Source: Nemertoderma westbladi (taxonomy: Eukaryota > Xenacoelomorpha > Nemertodermatida > Nemertodermatidae). From it: 55,285 nt of DNA. This document shows positions 13,801 through 23,160 of the stretch, one piece after another. Both the position numbers and the translations under genes were made by a program. Position 1 is the stretch's first letter, and each line of letters begins with the position of its first letter. A model generated the notes under the pieces. It was not told where the DNA came from. It did no database searches and was given only the letters and a program-made list of their open reading frames with translations. Location of the stretch: NCBI GenBank assembly GCA_032718475.1, contig JAUCBJ010000408.1, positions 1-55,285 of the forward strand, written 5' to 3'.

Positions 13801-14933
13801 CAGCTGCTATTTGTGTAGATTTTTTCCCTGGAGAGAAATTAATTTGTATTGCGTCGAAAGTCTATCTGAGTTATTCAGAACTGGATGGCTTGAAGAGGGA
13901 CTTGCAGGATTACTATGTTTGCTATGAATATTGTTTAGGTTCCTGGGTTCCTTAAACCTCTGAACCTACACCCCTTCCCCAGGGTGAATTCCTTCCATAC
14001 AAGGGGAAAGTGTCAAATATACACAATAAATTAGGGAGAAAAACTGGTACTGAAATTTAGTTATTTAATGGAATTTATTTCAGTATAGTTATGTGGGCGA
14101 CGGGCATGTTAACAATAATAATATTATTTTATTTTTAGGACAATACGCCATGGTGCTGAGCACTAAAGAGAAAGAATATGTGTTCAACTGCCGGAATCCA
14201 GACACCCTAAACAGATGGTTGGTCGGTTTGCACGGAGTCCTGGATGAGTTGCTGCCTAGAACGGTGAACGAAGCTGGGGAGTACGTTGATATGGGGGCCG
14301 CCGAAGTTTGGGAAAGTCAGCCCCGGAAAATGACAGACATTCCAGGGGTTGTAAGTTATCAATTAATTACAATTAATTATTTGTAATTTATTATCGTAAC
14401 TGTATGCGAAAGAGATGCCACAATCTGATACATCGCCCACAACTGGGGCTTCCAATTTCAAATATAATTTGTTACAATTACGTTTACAGGTTTACTAAAA
14501 TACGAGTTATAAATAATCCATAATTAGTCACAATTGTTTATTTTGACTCTTTTATTATTATCTTAGAATTACATGAATGGTTTGTATGAAAGTATAGATA
14601 AGTTACATAAGTATCATTTGATTTTGTAAATATAAATAAATGAAAAAAGCAAATTATTTAATTATACCCGCTAATATTTATTTTGCTTGCAAATTTTTTG
14701 AAAATCGTTTTGATTTAAAATTTTTTATCAAATTCCAGATACGAAAAATATCATCGGCTTTTCAAACTTTACCACGTGGAGTCGAAAGAAGAAGAGGTTC
14801 AACTGTAGAAGAAAAGGGCAAAGAAAAAGGCCGGCAAAGTGTTGATATACAGATGGAGGAACACGAGAAGGTTGTTAAGAAAAAAACTTCGGGGGACGGC
14901 AGAAAAACTAAATTCTATATTGACTCACGATAA
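339..14933 (+). CDS. PKS/NRPS-like megasynthase with C-terminal PH domain (5' partial, 10 exons in window)
   Basis: Gene model read by eye from splice sites and family motifs. Exons: 339-468, 883-1027, 1647-1866, 2735-10521, 10921-11132, 12739-12852, 13166-13299, 13424-13579, 14139-14350, 14739-14933 (TAA). All introns are GT-AG, phases agree at every junction, and the total is 3100 codons plus stop, after a split first codon. The 5' end, with the KS active-site Cys, lies upstream of the window. Domain order is KS, AT, DH, pseudo-KR, decayed ER, KR, ACP, condensation (C), decayed adenylation (A), PH, basic tail. The family is iterative, highly reducing type I PKS related to animal FAS; fungal LovB also ends in a C domain after a dead ER. 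If the donor at 13300 is not used, the protein stops at TAA 13311-13313 and the PH exons belong to another transcript. The fused model is preferred because the downstream exon needs exactly the phase this donor supplies. The product is unknown. Confidence 0.72.
690..860 (+). repeat. Dispersed repeat R1, copy 1 (PKS intron)
   Basis: CAGGTTA..GGCGCGTTATTC.AACCAAAACAATAAAC, then a second AACAGGTTACAGT and GAGAGTAATCAGCTG. The same order of words recurs at 13661-13870 and, shorter, at 24243-24355 and inverted at 46742-46803. It is non-coding; no terminal repeats were identified. Confidence 0.7.
1320..1520. repeat. Short inverted repeat in PKS intron 1028-1646
   Basis: Bases 1321-1347 (TTTTTCACTTCCCTCATTTT) and 1491-1518 (AATGAGGGAGGTGAAAATGG) are reverse complements with few mismatches, enclosing about 145 bp of AT-rich DNA. 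Probably a small hairpin or non-autonomous DNA element. No coding potential is seen. Confidence 0.5.
2219..2640. mobile_element. MITE-like element with long inverted repeats, in PKS intron
   Basis: The left arm from 2221 (GGTTGGTGCGCGAAAAAATG ... ACAAGGTGCCCTGAATCGAG) is the imperfect reverse complement of the right arm ending near 2637 (CTCGATTCAGACACCTTGTT ... TTTTTCGCGCACCAACC). Arms are about 105-110 bp and the interior about 200 bp. No transposase. It sits inside the 1867-2734 intron, so it is spliced out. Confidence 0.75.
2735..10521 (+). CDS. Large single exon: KS end, AT, DH, pseudo-KR, pseudo-ER, KR, ACP, C, start of A
   Basis: A 7787-bp uninterrupted exon of about 2595 codons. Positions count from base 2758. 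KS end to about 75. AT about 165-480, with GHSVGE near 255 and YHSHH near 365. DH about 540-825, with the HxxxGxxxxP pattern complete in [10 protein letters not shown] and a second motif HPVVLD. Pseudo-KR about 828-1080, recognisable by [11 protein letters not shown] and [14 protein letters not shown]-like about 1160-1400: the GGVG nucleotide-binding turn is replaced by GNKNTN, so probably inactive. KR about 1430-1660, with GGNSGLG and the catalytic Lys, Ser, Tyr and Asn present ([15 protein letters not shown]). ACP about 1730-1805, with GLDSM carrying the phosphopantetheine Ser. Condensation domain about 1815-2270, with HHMSVDA keeping both His and the Asp. A domain begins near 2315. Donor GTACGA at 10522. 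The absence of introns in this block contrasts with the split ends. Confidence 0.88.
10921..13299 (+). CDS. Decayed NRPS adenylation-domain exons (10921-11132, 12739-12852, 13166-13299)
   Basis: These exons continue the acyl/aminoacyl-AMP ligase fold begun at the end of the large exon. FGPTD matches the A5 motif (FGPTE) and [12 protein letters not shown] matches the strand before A6. [14 protein letters not shown] matches A6 (GELYIGG.G...GY). [19 protein letters not shown] stands where A7/A8 (TGD...DG...GR.D.QVK) should be. The A3 P-loop (TSGTTG.PKG) in the preceding exon has become HDVGDGK. With A3, A7 and A8 all altered, amino-acid activation is very unlikely, and no second carrier domain follows. 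Introns are 10522-10920, 11133-12738 (contains LINE debris) and 12853-13165. The last exon either splices at 13300 (GTTTGT, weak but with G at +5) into the PH exons or reads on to TAA at 13311-13313. Confidence 0.75.
11200..11345 (-). mobile_element. LINE family A 3'-end fragment, in PKS intron
   Basis: A (CTA)n run at about 11199-11210 is followed by TCGGCATGCTGCATT...GCTAGATCATCCGCAT, nearly identical to 22605-22720. Read on minus, the family ends in a (TAG)n tail, as many LINE 3' ends do. It is cut at about 11345, where 565 bp of unrelated AT-rich DNA with GTAACGTCCGACA repeats separates it from more of the same element. Confidence 0.65.
11910..12425 (-). pseudogene. LINE family A reverse transcriptase fragment, in PKS intron
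   Basis: On minus, the segment translates in broken frames to the RT core: [16 protein letters not shown] near 12410, then [10 protein letters not shown] near 12280 (the F/YADD catalytic motif). After further decay it reaches sequence shared with 23040-23160. Stops and frameshifts are frequent, so the copy is dead. It lies antisense in the 11133-12738 intron of the megasynthase. Confidence 0.65.
13424..14933 (+). CDS. PH-domain exons and basic C-terminal tail (13424-13579, 14139-14350, 14739-14933)
   Basis: Spliced together, these exons give a PH-like domain. It opens [16 protein letters not shown] (beta 1-2: Gs.f.K...RYf.L), then a Trp-containing strand, then ...[11 protein letters not shown], then EKEYVFNCR and a C-terminal helix [17 protein letters not shown] with the near-invariant PH Trp. 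The layout is closest in style to the PH domains of phospholipases C and ELMO proteins, but I cannot assign a subfamily. The tail of about 95 residues is rich in Lys, Arg and Glu and lacks a recognised domain. Splice sites: acceptor TTAATCTTAG before 13424, donor GTTAGT at 13580, acceptor before 14139, donor GTAAGT at 14351, acceptor before 14739, stop TAA at 14931-14933. The first exon begins inside a codon, so it needs an upstream exon ending in phase 1. Only the A-domain exon ending at 13299 supplies this nearby. Confidence 0.7.
13661..13870 (+). repeat. Dispersed repeat R1, copy 2 (front unit duplicated)
   Basis: CAGGTTACAGAGGCACGTTA..CTAACCAAA.CCATAAACT is followed at once by a second CAGGTTACCGTGGAACGTTA... 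unit, then AACAGGTTACAGTTTG and AGAGTAATCAGCTGCTATTT as in copy 1. It lies in the intron between the first two PH exons. Confidence 0.7.
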
Positions 14934-15199
14934 TCAATGAACTTAGTTCTAATTTCAATTTAACTTTATTTGGAATTATTTTAGTGGTTAGGAACACTGT
15001 TAGTTAGTTATTCGGTATTTTTCATGTTATAATTATGTTAAGAAAAAATCTGGGTTGTTAAACAGGCTAATGTAATTATATTCTTTAATCCAACATATGG
15101 AATTAATAATTTATAAAATAGCTAAAATAATTAATTATAAAATGTATATCTACTAATAATTAAAAATGCAGTTAAACGAGTTCGAGGAGGCGAGGTTAT
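14934..15199. other. Intergenic, AT-rich, nothing seen
   Basis: A short stretch between the megasynthase stop and the LINE. It holds no ORF, RNA gene or clear repeat that I can identify. Confidence 0.5.
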
Positions 15200-18150
15200 A
15201 GGTTAATCGCTCAGGTGTCGGTCGGGGGTTCTATACTCATGAGGTACAGGGCGCACCTTAATACTGATAAGTTGGTCGGAATTCCAAGGCATTGTGAATA
15301 ATGTGCGGCCGAGGTAGCGTTACTGTTACATAACCAACAAACACAGTTATCCATGGGCCTTCAGCAGTTGGGCTTCTTACACAATCGATGATGGCAGCCA
15401 TTGGCGATTAGCTGGGCTGCGGCTCTGCGGCGGAACCCAGTTAGGGACACGAGATTTATTTCTGCACCATCGCAGTTATCGATTGCGTTTAGTACGGCAG
15501 TTGAGGACGATAGTTTGTAATAGAAGGCTCTGTATGTACATGTTCTAGTTGCGGTATGTTTTCCAGTGAGGTAAAAACGGTGCATCAATATGTTGCTGAG
15601 GGGTAGACTACTGAGGTCCATGGCCGCTTTGCTGAGTCTAGTGATATATGTTGCATATTTGCTTTAGTTGCAATACAGATGGAGCTGGCCACACCCTTTT
15701 TGTATAAGTGCTGATAATGCGCGGATGGACCATTTTTTGTGGAGAGAATGACGCCTAGGTAGTTAAAAGTCGTTTTGAATTCAAGTTTGGAGCCATTGTA
15801 ATATAATATGTCGCTTTGAGCTAACCGTCCACCTTTGCGAAATTTTACTATTTTTGATTTTGATAGGTTGACCGTAAGGTCGTTGACCCGGCAGTAATTA
15901 GATAACCTGTCTAGAGCGTCCTGGGTGGTCTTAATTGAATCCCCAACTAATGACAAGATCATCTGCATACATAATAACAAGGCAGAGGGTTCTCATGAGA
16001 ATGGATGGAAGATCTGCCACAAAGATACTACAGTATGTAAACAGTGACAGTGGAGACTCTCTGGACTGCCACTGGAGAGCCAAAGGCTCGACAGAGTCTT
16101 ATGAGGAATAAATAATGCAGCCTTTTTAACGAAACTTAGCAAACCAACATAAACACCAAAGTAAAACCTCATAAGATAGCATTATATCGAACCCCTTGTC
16201 AAGTAGGCACTCTCCTTTGATCTTTTTTAGGTCGATTTTTAAAGGATTTTTCCAGCAGAACGGCGAAAGCTAGAACGATTCTGTTTGCGCGATCTTGTAG
16301 ATGTCCCGAGCGCGCACAGCAGAGAAATATTTGGCAAAAATCTGTTAATTAATTAATTAGTAATTAGCGATTAAAGATTTCTAATTGATTTTTCTCGAAA
16401 AGTATTTGGTTTTTCCCCTAGCAACGGTGATTTTTTTTTGTTCATCTCGGTAAGATCTAAAAAAAGTTCAGTCATCGCTATGGCCCTCCTATTACTGTTA
16501 ATTAGTACTAATTAGCCGAAAACTAATTAGCGTCGTAACTCGAAAACACTAAGAGCTATGAAAAAACGTAACATCACAAAGTTGTTCGGAATTTTATTCT
16601 ACACAAAAAAGTCTTTGGCGCCGATGCCGTATCTACTACCGTTAATTAGTAATTAACTAATTACTTAATTACCTAATTGGCGGGGGGGCTTTGCGCCCCC
16701 CCCCCCCCCCCCGTCCCCCAAATCCTTATTCACAAGGTGTATCAAAGCGGTTTACTATTTTACAAATGATAATTACTCTAAAATCTTTTGAATCTAACTA
16801 ATTAACGATTTTACTAATTAGTAAAGTTCCCCAAATTAATTAATAATTTATCCAATCCGGCTGCAATTAATTAAACAGCTGAGTCGTCAGCCTGGTTCAG
16901 CAAAAATCAGCAGTTGGTAGTATGCTCAAAAAACTGTGTTCATACTACTGACTTATGCCGGTAGCTACTACCTAGCTCTGTCTGTCTGTAGCTAATCATA
17001 GTCTGTAGTGCCCGGTGTACTCTGGGACTGCTATGGCACCTTCAGTCCTGCAGTCCGAGCTGTATGCACACGCTGTACAGCAGTACAGCGCCGCGGTACC
17101 TGTTGCTGTTGTCCGTTCTTAAAGCATGTACAGATGTTAGATGTAAGGGGACGCTTTAGGCTTTCTGGCAGTTATTTAAAACGTTGTAGGCAGATGCCCA
17201 AGGTTGGCAATAATGTTCCCCATGTTCGGGCGCACTCTGAATGCCTAAATTACGGTTGTTTGGTGCAGTTAAAAGTTGCCCAACTTGTAGGCCTATGTAA
17301 TTGCGTTATTTCAATACCTCACCCAGGGCTATCTGACGAAATGGATTTTGACCATCAAGGTGGGTAGAGGCCATTGATGGGTATCTGATGCATGCAACAG
17401 AAAATTTCATCAGACCGAAATCATGCAGCCAGGACATAGACTGTTTAAACAGTCTGTAAACTGTAACAGTAAGGGCGATAGCTTATCACCTTGTATGACT
17501 CCTACAGTTTGAGTAATCGGTTCCAATATAAATGCATACGTAGTTTACTGCGATAAGTGCCCATATAGCCGCAATAAACTTTCGGCTGACACCAAAAGTT
17601 ACCAGACGTTGATATAGGGTTTCTCTGTTGACTGAGTCGAACGCCTTCGTAAAGTCTACAAATACGCAATACGCATGACCTCCAGCTGGTTGTAGGGCAA
17701 CTGTTATATGATTATATATACGTTTAACGGCCATCAGGGTTGAATAACCTCGGCGGAAACCATATTGGGTAGCGGGGAGAATACCTTTGTTCTCAGCAAA
17801 CAAATATAGTCGCTCAAAAATAATAGCTGTATAGACCTTTAACAGGCACGATAGGAGAGCTATTCCGCGATAGCCGTCTGGGGATGTCTTCTTTCCTTTT
17901 CCTTTATAGAGCGGGAGTAGATTGAGGTTAACCAAACTACTGGGCAAGCTCCTAAGGAAAAATAGAGGGTGAACAAACTTAGAAGATACGGGAGTAGTTG
18001 TAGAAGCCCTGATTTTAGTGCCTCATTTGCCACTCCATCAGGCCCGGCTGCCTTATGGGGCTTCGTATTTGATATTGCGGCTGCTATTTCGGACGGCTCT
18101 ATTTGGCGATCTAGCTGATCATTCGGTTGGTCCGGTATTAAACAGGCTAA
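15200..18150 (-). pseudogene. Decayed LINE (non-LTR retrotransposon), family B, interrupted
   Basis: Read on minus from 18150. AAGPDGVANEALKSG (thumb side of RT block 0-1) near 18050. LPLYKGKGKKTSPDGYRGIA near 17900. QYGFRRGYSTLMA and VFVDFTKAFDSVN (RT motif A Asp) near 17650. GDKLSPLL near 17470. Then about 1.3 kb of foreign DNA, SPLSLFTYCS near 16040, MYADDLVIS (catalytic YADD) near 15965, and FNYLGVILS near 15760. The 3' end carries a zinc-knuckle-like C..C...H...C near 15310. Longest intact pieces are 17486-17947 and 15585-15980. Several frameshifts and stops show it is inactive. The clade (CR1/RTE-like) cannot be settled by eye. Confidence 0.8.
16110..17390. mobile_element. Non-coding insertion inside the family B LINE
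   Basis: RT coding signal stops near 16100 and resumes near 17460, so this segment probably inserted into the LINE. It is AT-rich, with many TTAATTAGTAATTA words. It contains a G7-C hairpin (GGCGGGGGGGCTTTGCGCC, 16680-16697) leading into a 17-base C tract. No transposase or terminal repeat is seen. The open frame at 17008-17367 has no family resemblance. Confidence 0.5.
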
Positions 18151-19448
18151 TATTCCACTTAAAATTAAAGTTATAGAGTTTTAAGTTCTAAACTTAAGAT
18201 AAGTTATAAATTTAAAGTTATATATTATTAGGAGTTTTATTATATTATAGTTTGTGGTACGTCCTGTCCTCCCAGTGGTTAAATTACTAACTATACAGTA
18301 CGTAGGGGCCTACTGTGTGTCAACTTAATTTAATTTCCACATTTTTTGGCTTGTCCTCTTGAGAATGCCTTCAGCTGCGGGGCTAAACATGCTGATCAGA
18401 TTATTGCGACAACAGATCACTAGTAGCTTGCAAAGTCTAACTAGCAGGGTCCAGTTGCTTGTTTGAGTTTTTTTTTTACATAGATCGGACCTTACATACT
18501 TTACCTACCGAGAAGGTTTCTTACATATGAGGACTTAAATAATAATATAATAAATGAATTATATAATTCTGATATTCGACCCAGCTTTTTTGAGCTGTTT
18601 TTCTAGCTTATTTTTGAGCTTTTTCTCAAGCTTTTTTTGGAGCTTTATTCTATAATTTAGGTTTTTAACATTCGAAAATTCTCAGATTTATCTTGAAGCC
18701 ATTAATTTCTAGAAATTGTTTTAACTAAAAAAAGCTTGAAATAAAGCTCAAAAAAAATCTTTACGAAGACAAATAAAAAACTTTATTAAAAAATATTTAA
18801 GATTTGAGTTTTCGGGCTACAAATATTTCAGACTGTAGAATGAAATAAATAATATCTTACATAGAAAAATTCATGATAGCAGATTTTGTTAAGATATGAT
18901 TGAATATTATTACTATTACTAGTTCGAGCGAACCCGGACAGTGGAAATGAGATCCTTCCAGGCTTCCCGATTCGCTATAGTTGTTGCAATTTCGTTTCTC
19001 CCAACTCCAGTATCGCTTTCAATTTATTTTGTATATGTTATAGCCGGTCGTAAGTTAGAAAAATATTTGTAGGCCCCATCTGTATGTAAATTCAATAACA
19101 GTCAGGTGGGCGCATGATTATTTCGACTATGTAGATCCGATTAAATATTTAGGGCTCCAAAAATATTTGTCCCTTCGTTAAAATGAATTGGGGTTGAGGG
19201 TTGAGCAGATAAAAATTCATAAAAATGCAAAATTCAAAATTACTCTTTTCGTATATTTAAACGTATTAAGGCTTTTCGTTCTAAGGAAAAATGAAAAATA
19301 TGTTTAGAAAAACTTACAAAGAAGGTAAGCCAAACATTTGGGAAGTGAACGGCAAATGTATTGGTAAAGAATAAATGGATATTAATTAAGGGAGATAGGT
19401 GAACACACCATAATAATAATGGTTAATTAAACTTATTAATTATTGTCT
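18151..19448. other. Intergenic, AT-rich; GAGCTTTTT-type inverted words
   Basis: No gene found. Bases 18585-18652 repeat (T)GAGCTTTTT.. five times. Bases 18730-18760 carry the complement (AAAAAGCTTGAAATAAAGCT), allowing an imperfect hairpin of about 170 bp. Confidence 0.45.
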
Positions 19449-21137
19449 TTACAATTGGCAAACTGCATCGACAATGTCCTTCCTCAAAATCAGCCATCTC
19501 GTGGTGTATATTAGCGGCGGCGGAATTGTGCGACAATACCAAAAAAATAGTTGAATTTGCTGCAAAACTCTAAGGTCTGTCATGTTAGAAGAGACCTTGT
19601 ATATAAACAAAAGAGAGACAAAGATAGGCAGCAGAAAAATTGCGCAAGAAATTTGCACGATAATTATAGTTATGACGTCGTAGATATGTTGGGGGTGGAC
19701 CGCGGTGTACCTTTTGAGACGACGTCTCTCGCCCCTGATATTGACACTTTCTTCCATGACTAATGGAGTTCTCGTGTGTAACCAGTTGTTGGTTCCTGAA
19801 GCTGTCGTCACGTCAGAACACGCCGAATTTGACCTCAGAATGGCGCTCCTACTATTCCTACTGTAGTATATACTTTTCTTTCCAGTCGCAAGTCGGGGTT
19901 GATTAGACAGTGCGGGAACTATGTTCACGATCGGAGGCCCGGGAGGAAAATCCATCGATATCTTCTCGGATGGGGATGTAGGCGTGGAGTAAGAATGGTA
20001 CGACGGAAGTGGGATCACTAGCTCTTTTCGTGGACTTGGTGGCAATGACAAATATCGTGAAGATTTAAATCTAGTTGGGGGGATTAATGTCCCATTTTTA
20101 GTATATAATGCGCCTTTGTTGCAGTCTGCGCTATTACTCCTTGTTATTCTTCCCAGTGAAGGTGATAATTGGTAATGCGAAACGGTCATTTCTTGTAACG
20201 GTTTCTGTACAGTGAGAGGCGCTTTTAGTGGCCATGAACTCAACTTCGACCTGGACTTGTGTTGCTTCCCCACAATGTGTTCATTCAAACTCGTTTGACT
20301 TGGTATGAAGGCTGAATTATCACGCGAATATTTCGACATTGGTGGAGGCAAACTTGATCCTTTTTGTCTAAAACCTCGGATGTACGAGACATCCCTGTTG
20401 ACTAGCGACTTTGAGTGACCGAGGACAGCAACGAATCTGATTTTCCTCATATGGCGCCATTCCAGTTGAGTTCGGGTAGGAATATTTCTCATGGCTATTA
20501 GCATTCCCCTAACCGCAGCGCATTGAACAACGAATGCAGCGATAAACAATACAGCGAATAACGATTGATAGAACGCGTGAATGTTCGCCGTTATTGTCAC
20601 ATTGAACAATCGTGTTGCGTAACAGCCTCCAAAATTCTTCCAAGGTTTGAGATCAGGGTAAATTGCGTAGGTAACGATAACGACCGGGAAGCTGACAATG
20701 TAGACGACAGTGATGACAGCATCCTGGGACATACACGCCACATTATTGGTGTAATGCAAAGGGACAGTCATACGCGAGTAACAATTGCGAGAGAGAATAA
20801 GCAAATTGAACAAAGTGACTATTAGTAGAGAGTCTTCAATGACCCACAACAAAACAATGCAAATATCCATATTGTATTGCGCGATTCCCGTGGTTTGATC
20901 TACCAAATACACCAAACCTAATACGCTCACAATCAGGTCGCAGGCGGACTGACTGGCTATAATATGCGACTGATTATTTTGAAGCCATTTTGATCGAAGG
21001 AATGTGATAAGAAACGCGCCGTTGATCAAACACCCGAGCACGCACAGTATGGCGAGAGCTAACGCCGTGGGATAGTTGGAGTTCAGTTTCTGTTGGTTCT
21101 CCAAGGTCCATTCCCTTTCCACAGTAGGGTAGCGCAT
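19449..21137 (-). CDS. Atypical rhodopsin-class (class A) G protein-coupled receptor, long ICL3
   Basis: Intronless ORF of 562 residues. TM1 about 25-50 (ALAILCVLGCLINGAFLI, with N1.50). TM2 keeps D2.50 in SACDLIVSV. TM3 about 92-115 ends SRNCYSRMTVPLHY where DRY...PL.Y is expected, so Arg3.50 is lost. TM4, then an ECL2 Cys (GGCYATRL). TM5 about 185-210. An ICL3 of roughly 245 residues, rich in Ser, Pro and Lys. TM6 reads IFLLP where CWxP is expected. TM7 reads PPPLIY where NPxxY is expected. Length and ICL3 resemble amine receptors (muscarinic or histamine type), and an acidic pair (ED) lies near position 3.32. With three activation switches altered, constitutive, non-canonical or decoy behaviour is possible. 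The ligand is unknown. Start ATG 21135-21137 leaves a short N-terminus. Confidence 0.82.
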   Translation of the reverse strand: MRYPTVEREWTLENQQKLNSNYPTALALAILCVLGCLINGAFLITFLRSKWLQNNQSHIIASQSACDLIVSVLGLVYLVDQTTGIAQYNMDICIVLLWVIEDSLLIVTLFNLLILSRNCYSRMTVPLHYTNNVACMSQDAVITVVYIVSFPVVIVTYAIYPDLKPWKNFGGCYATRLFNVTITANIHAFYQSLFAVLFIAAFVVQCAAVRGMLIAMRNIPTRTQLEWRHMRKIRFVAVLGHSKSLVNRDVSYIRGFRQKGSSLPPPMSKYSRDNSAFIPSQTSLNEHIVGKQHKSRSKLSSWPLKAPLTVQKPLQEMTVSHYQLSPSLGRITRSNSADCNKGALYTKNGTLIPPTRFKSSRYLSLPPSPRKELVIPLPSYHSYSTPTSPSEKISMDFPPGPPIVNIVPALSNQPRLATGKKSIYYSRNSRSAILRSNSACSDVTTASGTNNWLHTRTPLVMEESVNIRGERRRLKRYTAVHPQHIYDVITIIIVQISCAIFLLPIFVSLLFIYKVSSNMTDLRVLQQIQLFFWYCRTIPPPLIYTTRWLILRKDIVDAVCQL

Positions 21138-22604
21138 GGTTCGTCAGTAGTCTATAAAGGTTCGAGTAAAAAACACATTATGTAGGCCTACCTTTACAAT
21201 ATATTACGTATTTTGACAATAATGGCGATCTGGATTCCCACTTACTCAAATAAATTAATGATTTTTAAGTAAATTAGCACCAGCAATATTCACCGCTTAT
21301 TAGCGAAATCTTCAGTATGTTTCTGACTTGAAAACAATATATAAAAATATAAACCCATATCTCACGTACACTCTACCATTTTAGCATCATAGCGTTCGAA
21401 CACAATTTCCGGACACGCATCACATCCAGACATGCGCACCGATTCCGGAAAAAACATCATCGTGTTTTGAAAAACACCGCGGCTGTATAATTAGACAGAG
21501 AGCGCACACCAACATACATTACAGTGTTGCACCATAAGTTTCTACACTCACCTTCTCGACCTACTGTAGAGTAATAATGTTTGAGATTCTTAAAATATAT
21601 AAACTACTCATACATAATAAATGTTCAATAATTAATATTAAATTAATAAATAAATTATTAAATTGTTTAAATAACATAGGTCTAAATCTTATACAATTAT
21701 AAGTAGTATTTAACTCTAGGTTTTTATACGAATACTCTTTATATAATACGAGGCATCCCGTTCTTGGAACAGTGAGAAAAACCGTATCATTAAATATACA
21801 GTAGTATTGCCACGCCTAAATGTTGGGGACACTATCGATCATTGATTGATATTGATCCCTTCGGAGAAGCCATGAATTATGCAGTTGCTTCAAATACACA
21901 GGAAACAACGGAATAATAATATTATATAACTTTGGCATATATTCTCCATAAATAATATTATGATCTCTAGAAACTTACGTCAATTTGATAACCTTCACAA
22001 TCTATACTTTAGGGCTCTAAATAATTCTTGGAAAGTCACACCCAAATATTATAATACAGTACTATTCTATAAGCTATAAACGAAACGCTCGCGCCTTTGC
22101 AACATACAGTACAATATATAATGTAACTGTAATAAAGTGCAACTACAGTAGGCCTTTATACATATCAAAGTATATTTCACGTTCAATTTCGCAGTGTCAC
22201 TATGTATTACTTATTACAGTATTAGGGCCCATGTGAAGTACAGTTGTAGGCCTATAGACTTTCTGCTGTTATATTTTTCACTTTGCAGTTTACCCTCCAT
22301 CCATTGTGAAGAATACAATGATATTGAAGTTCCATAAACAAATTAGTATCAGTATCTGCACCAGGGTATAAGATGGGAATAAGATAAAATTTCAACCGAA
22401 ATGAAAACCTGATATTCTACACATTGGCGATGGCGATTCAGCGATTATTAGTACCGGTACCGGGACAGGCACAAATGAGAAAACGAATATGAATTGCGGA
22501 ATCTAAATATACTATATTTAAGAATTTATACCACCGATTGAATTTTTAGTAAGAATGTTATCATGTTCACGTATACAAAATAGTATCTAATGTATCCTAC
22601 TACT
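21138..22604. other. Intergenic, AT-rich, upstream of the GPCR
   Basis: No ORF of substance and no RNA gene seen. Scattered CAGTAGGCC words (22148, 22248). It would contain the GPCR promoter, but I see no convincing core element. Confidence 0.4.
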
Positions 22605-23160
22605 AGGATCGGCATGCTGCATTGTAGCTGCATTTTTAAGAATGCTGTGCCGGCTTGTCAACAAAATTGCACCGCCACAACTCCCTATCACCCATGATAT
22701 TTGCTAGATCATCCGCATCTTCAAGGCCAGTGTCCTTTAAGATGCGTCTCAAGAAAGTCATGGGCTGTCCACCATGCTTATTCACTCCATGAGGCTGCCA
22801 AAGTACAAGATTATGCACTGGCTAGTCCTCACGGCGAAAGCAATGTCCTGCAAAGCGGAGGCGATTTTGTTCTAGTGTCAAGCTTGGGGGAACCAATGAG
22901 ACACCTCCAATGTTATATAGTGTCTGGTTGGAGATTTGTGCATTGTACTTGACACAATGAACCCGGCGTAGCATTCTTGTGAATTTGCCATCCAGAGATT
23001 TGGTGTCCTCAGCAGTTAGAGCCCAGCATGGACTCCCGTAGAGGAGTACTGGAACTACTGCTACTCTAAATAATCGGACCTTAAGTTTCCGATTAATTAT
23101 CGGTGACTTCCAAATCCTGGAAAGCCTATTCAAGGCTGCCCATGCCTTTCCCTTACGTAT
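22605..23160 (-). pseudogene. LINE family A, 3' coding end and tail
   Basis: On minus, 23133-22822 reads as the conserved post-RT region: [21 protein letters not shown], then TRMLRRVHC and RLRFAGHCFRRED. After a frameshift, 22818-22636 gives LVLWQPHGVNKHGGQPMTFL...DTGLEDADDL...DRELWR, the usual C-terminus of such elements. The 3' end is followed by TAG repeats (22600). Sequence match to 11200-11345 and 11910-12060 defines the family. Not intact, as no RT core precedes it here. Confidence 0.78.

Noticed and set aside
17008-17367. A 119-codon gene
   Set aside because: It lies in the insertion within a LINE, has no domain, and its composition is like the surrounding DNA.
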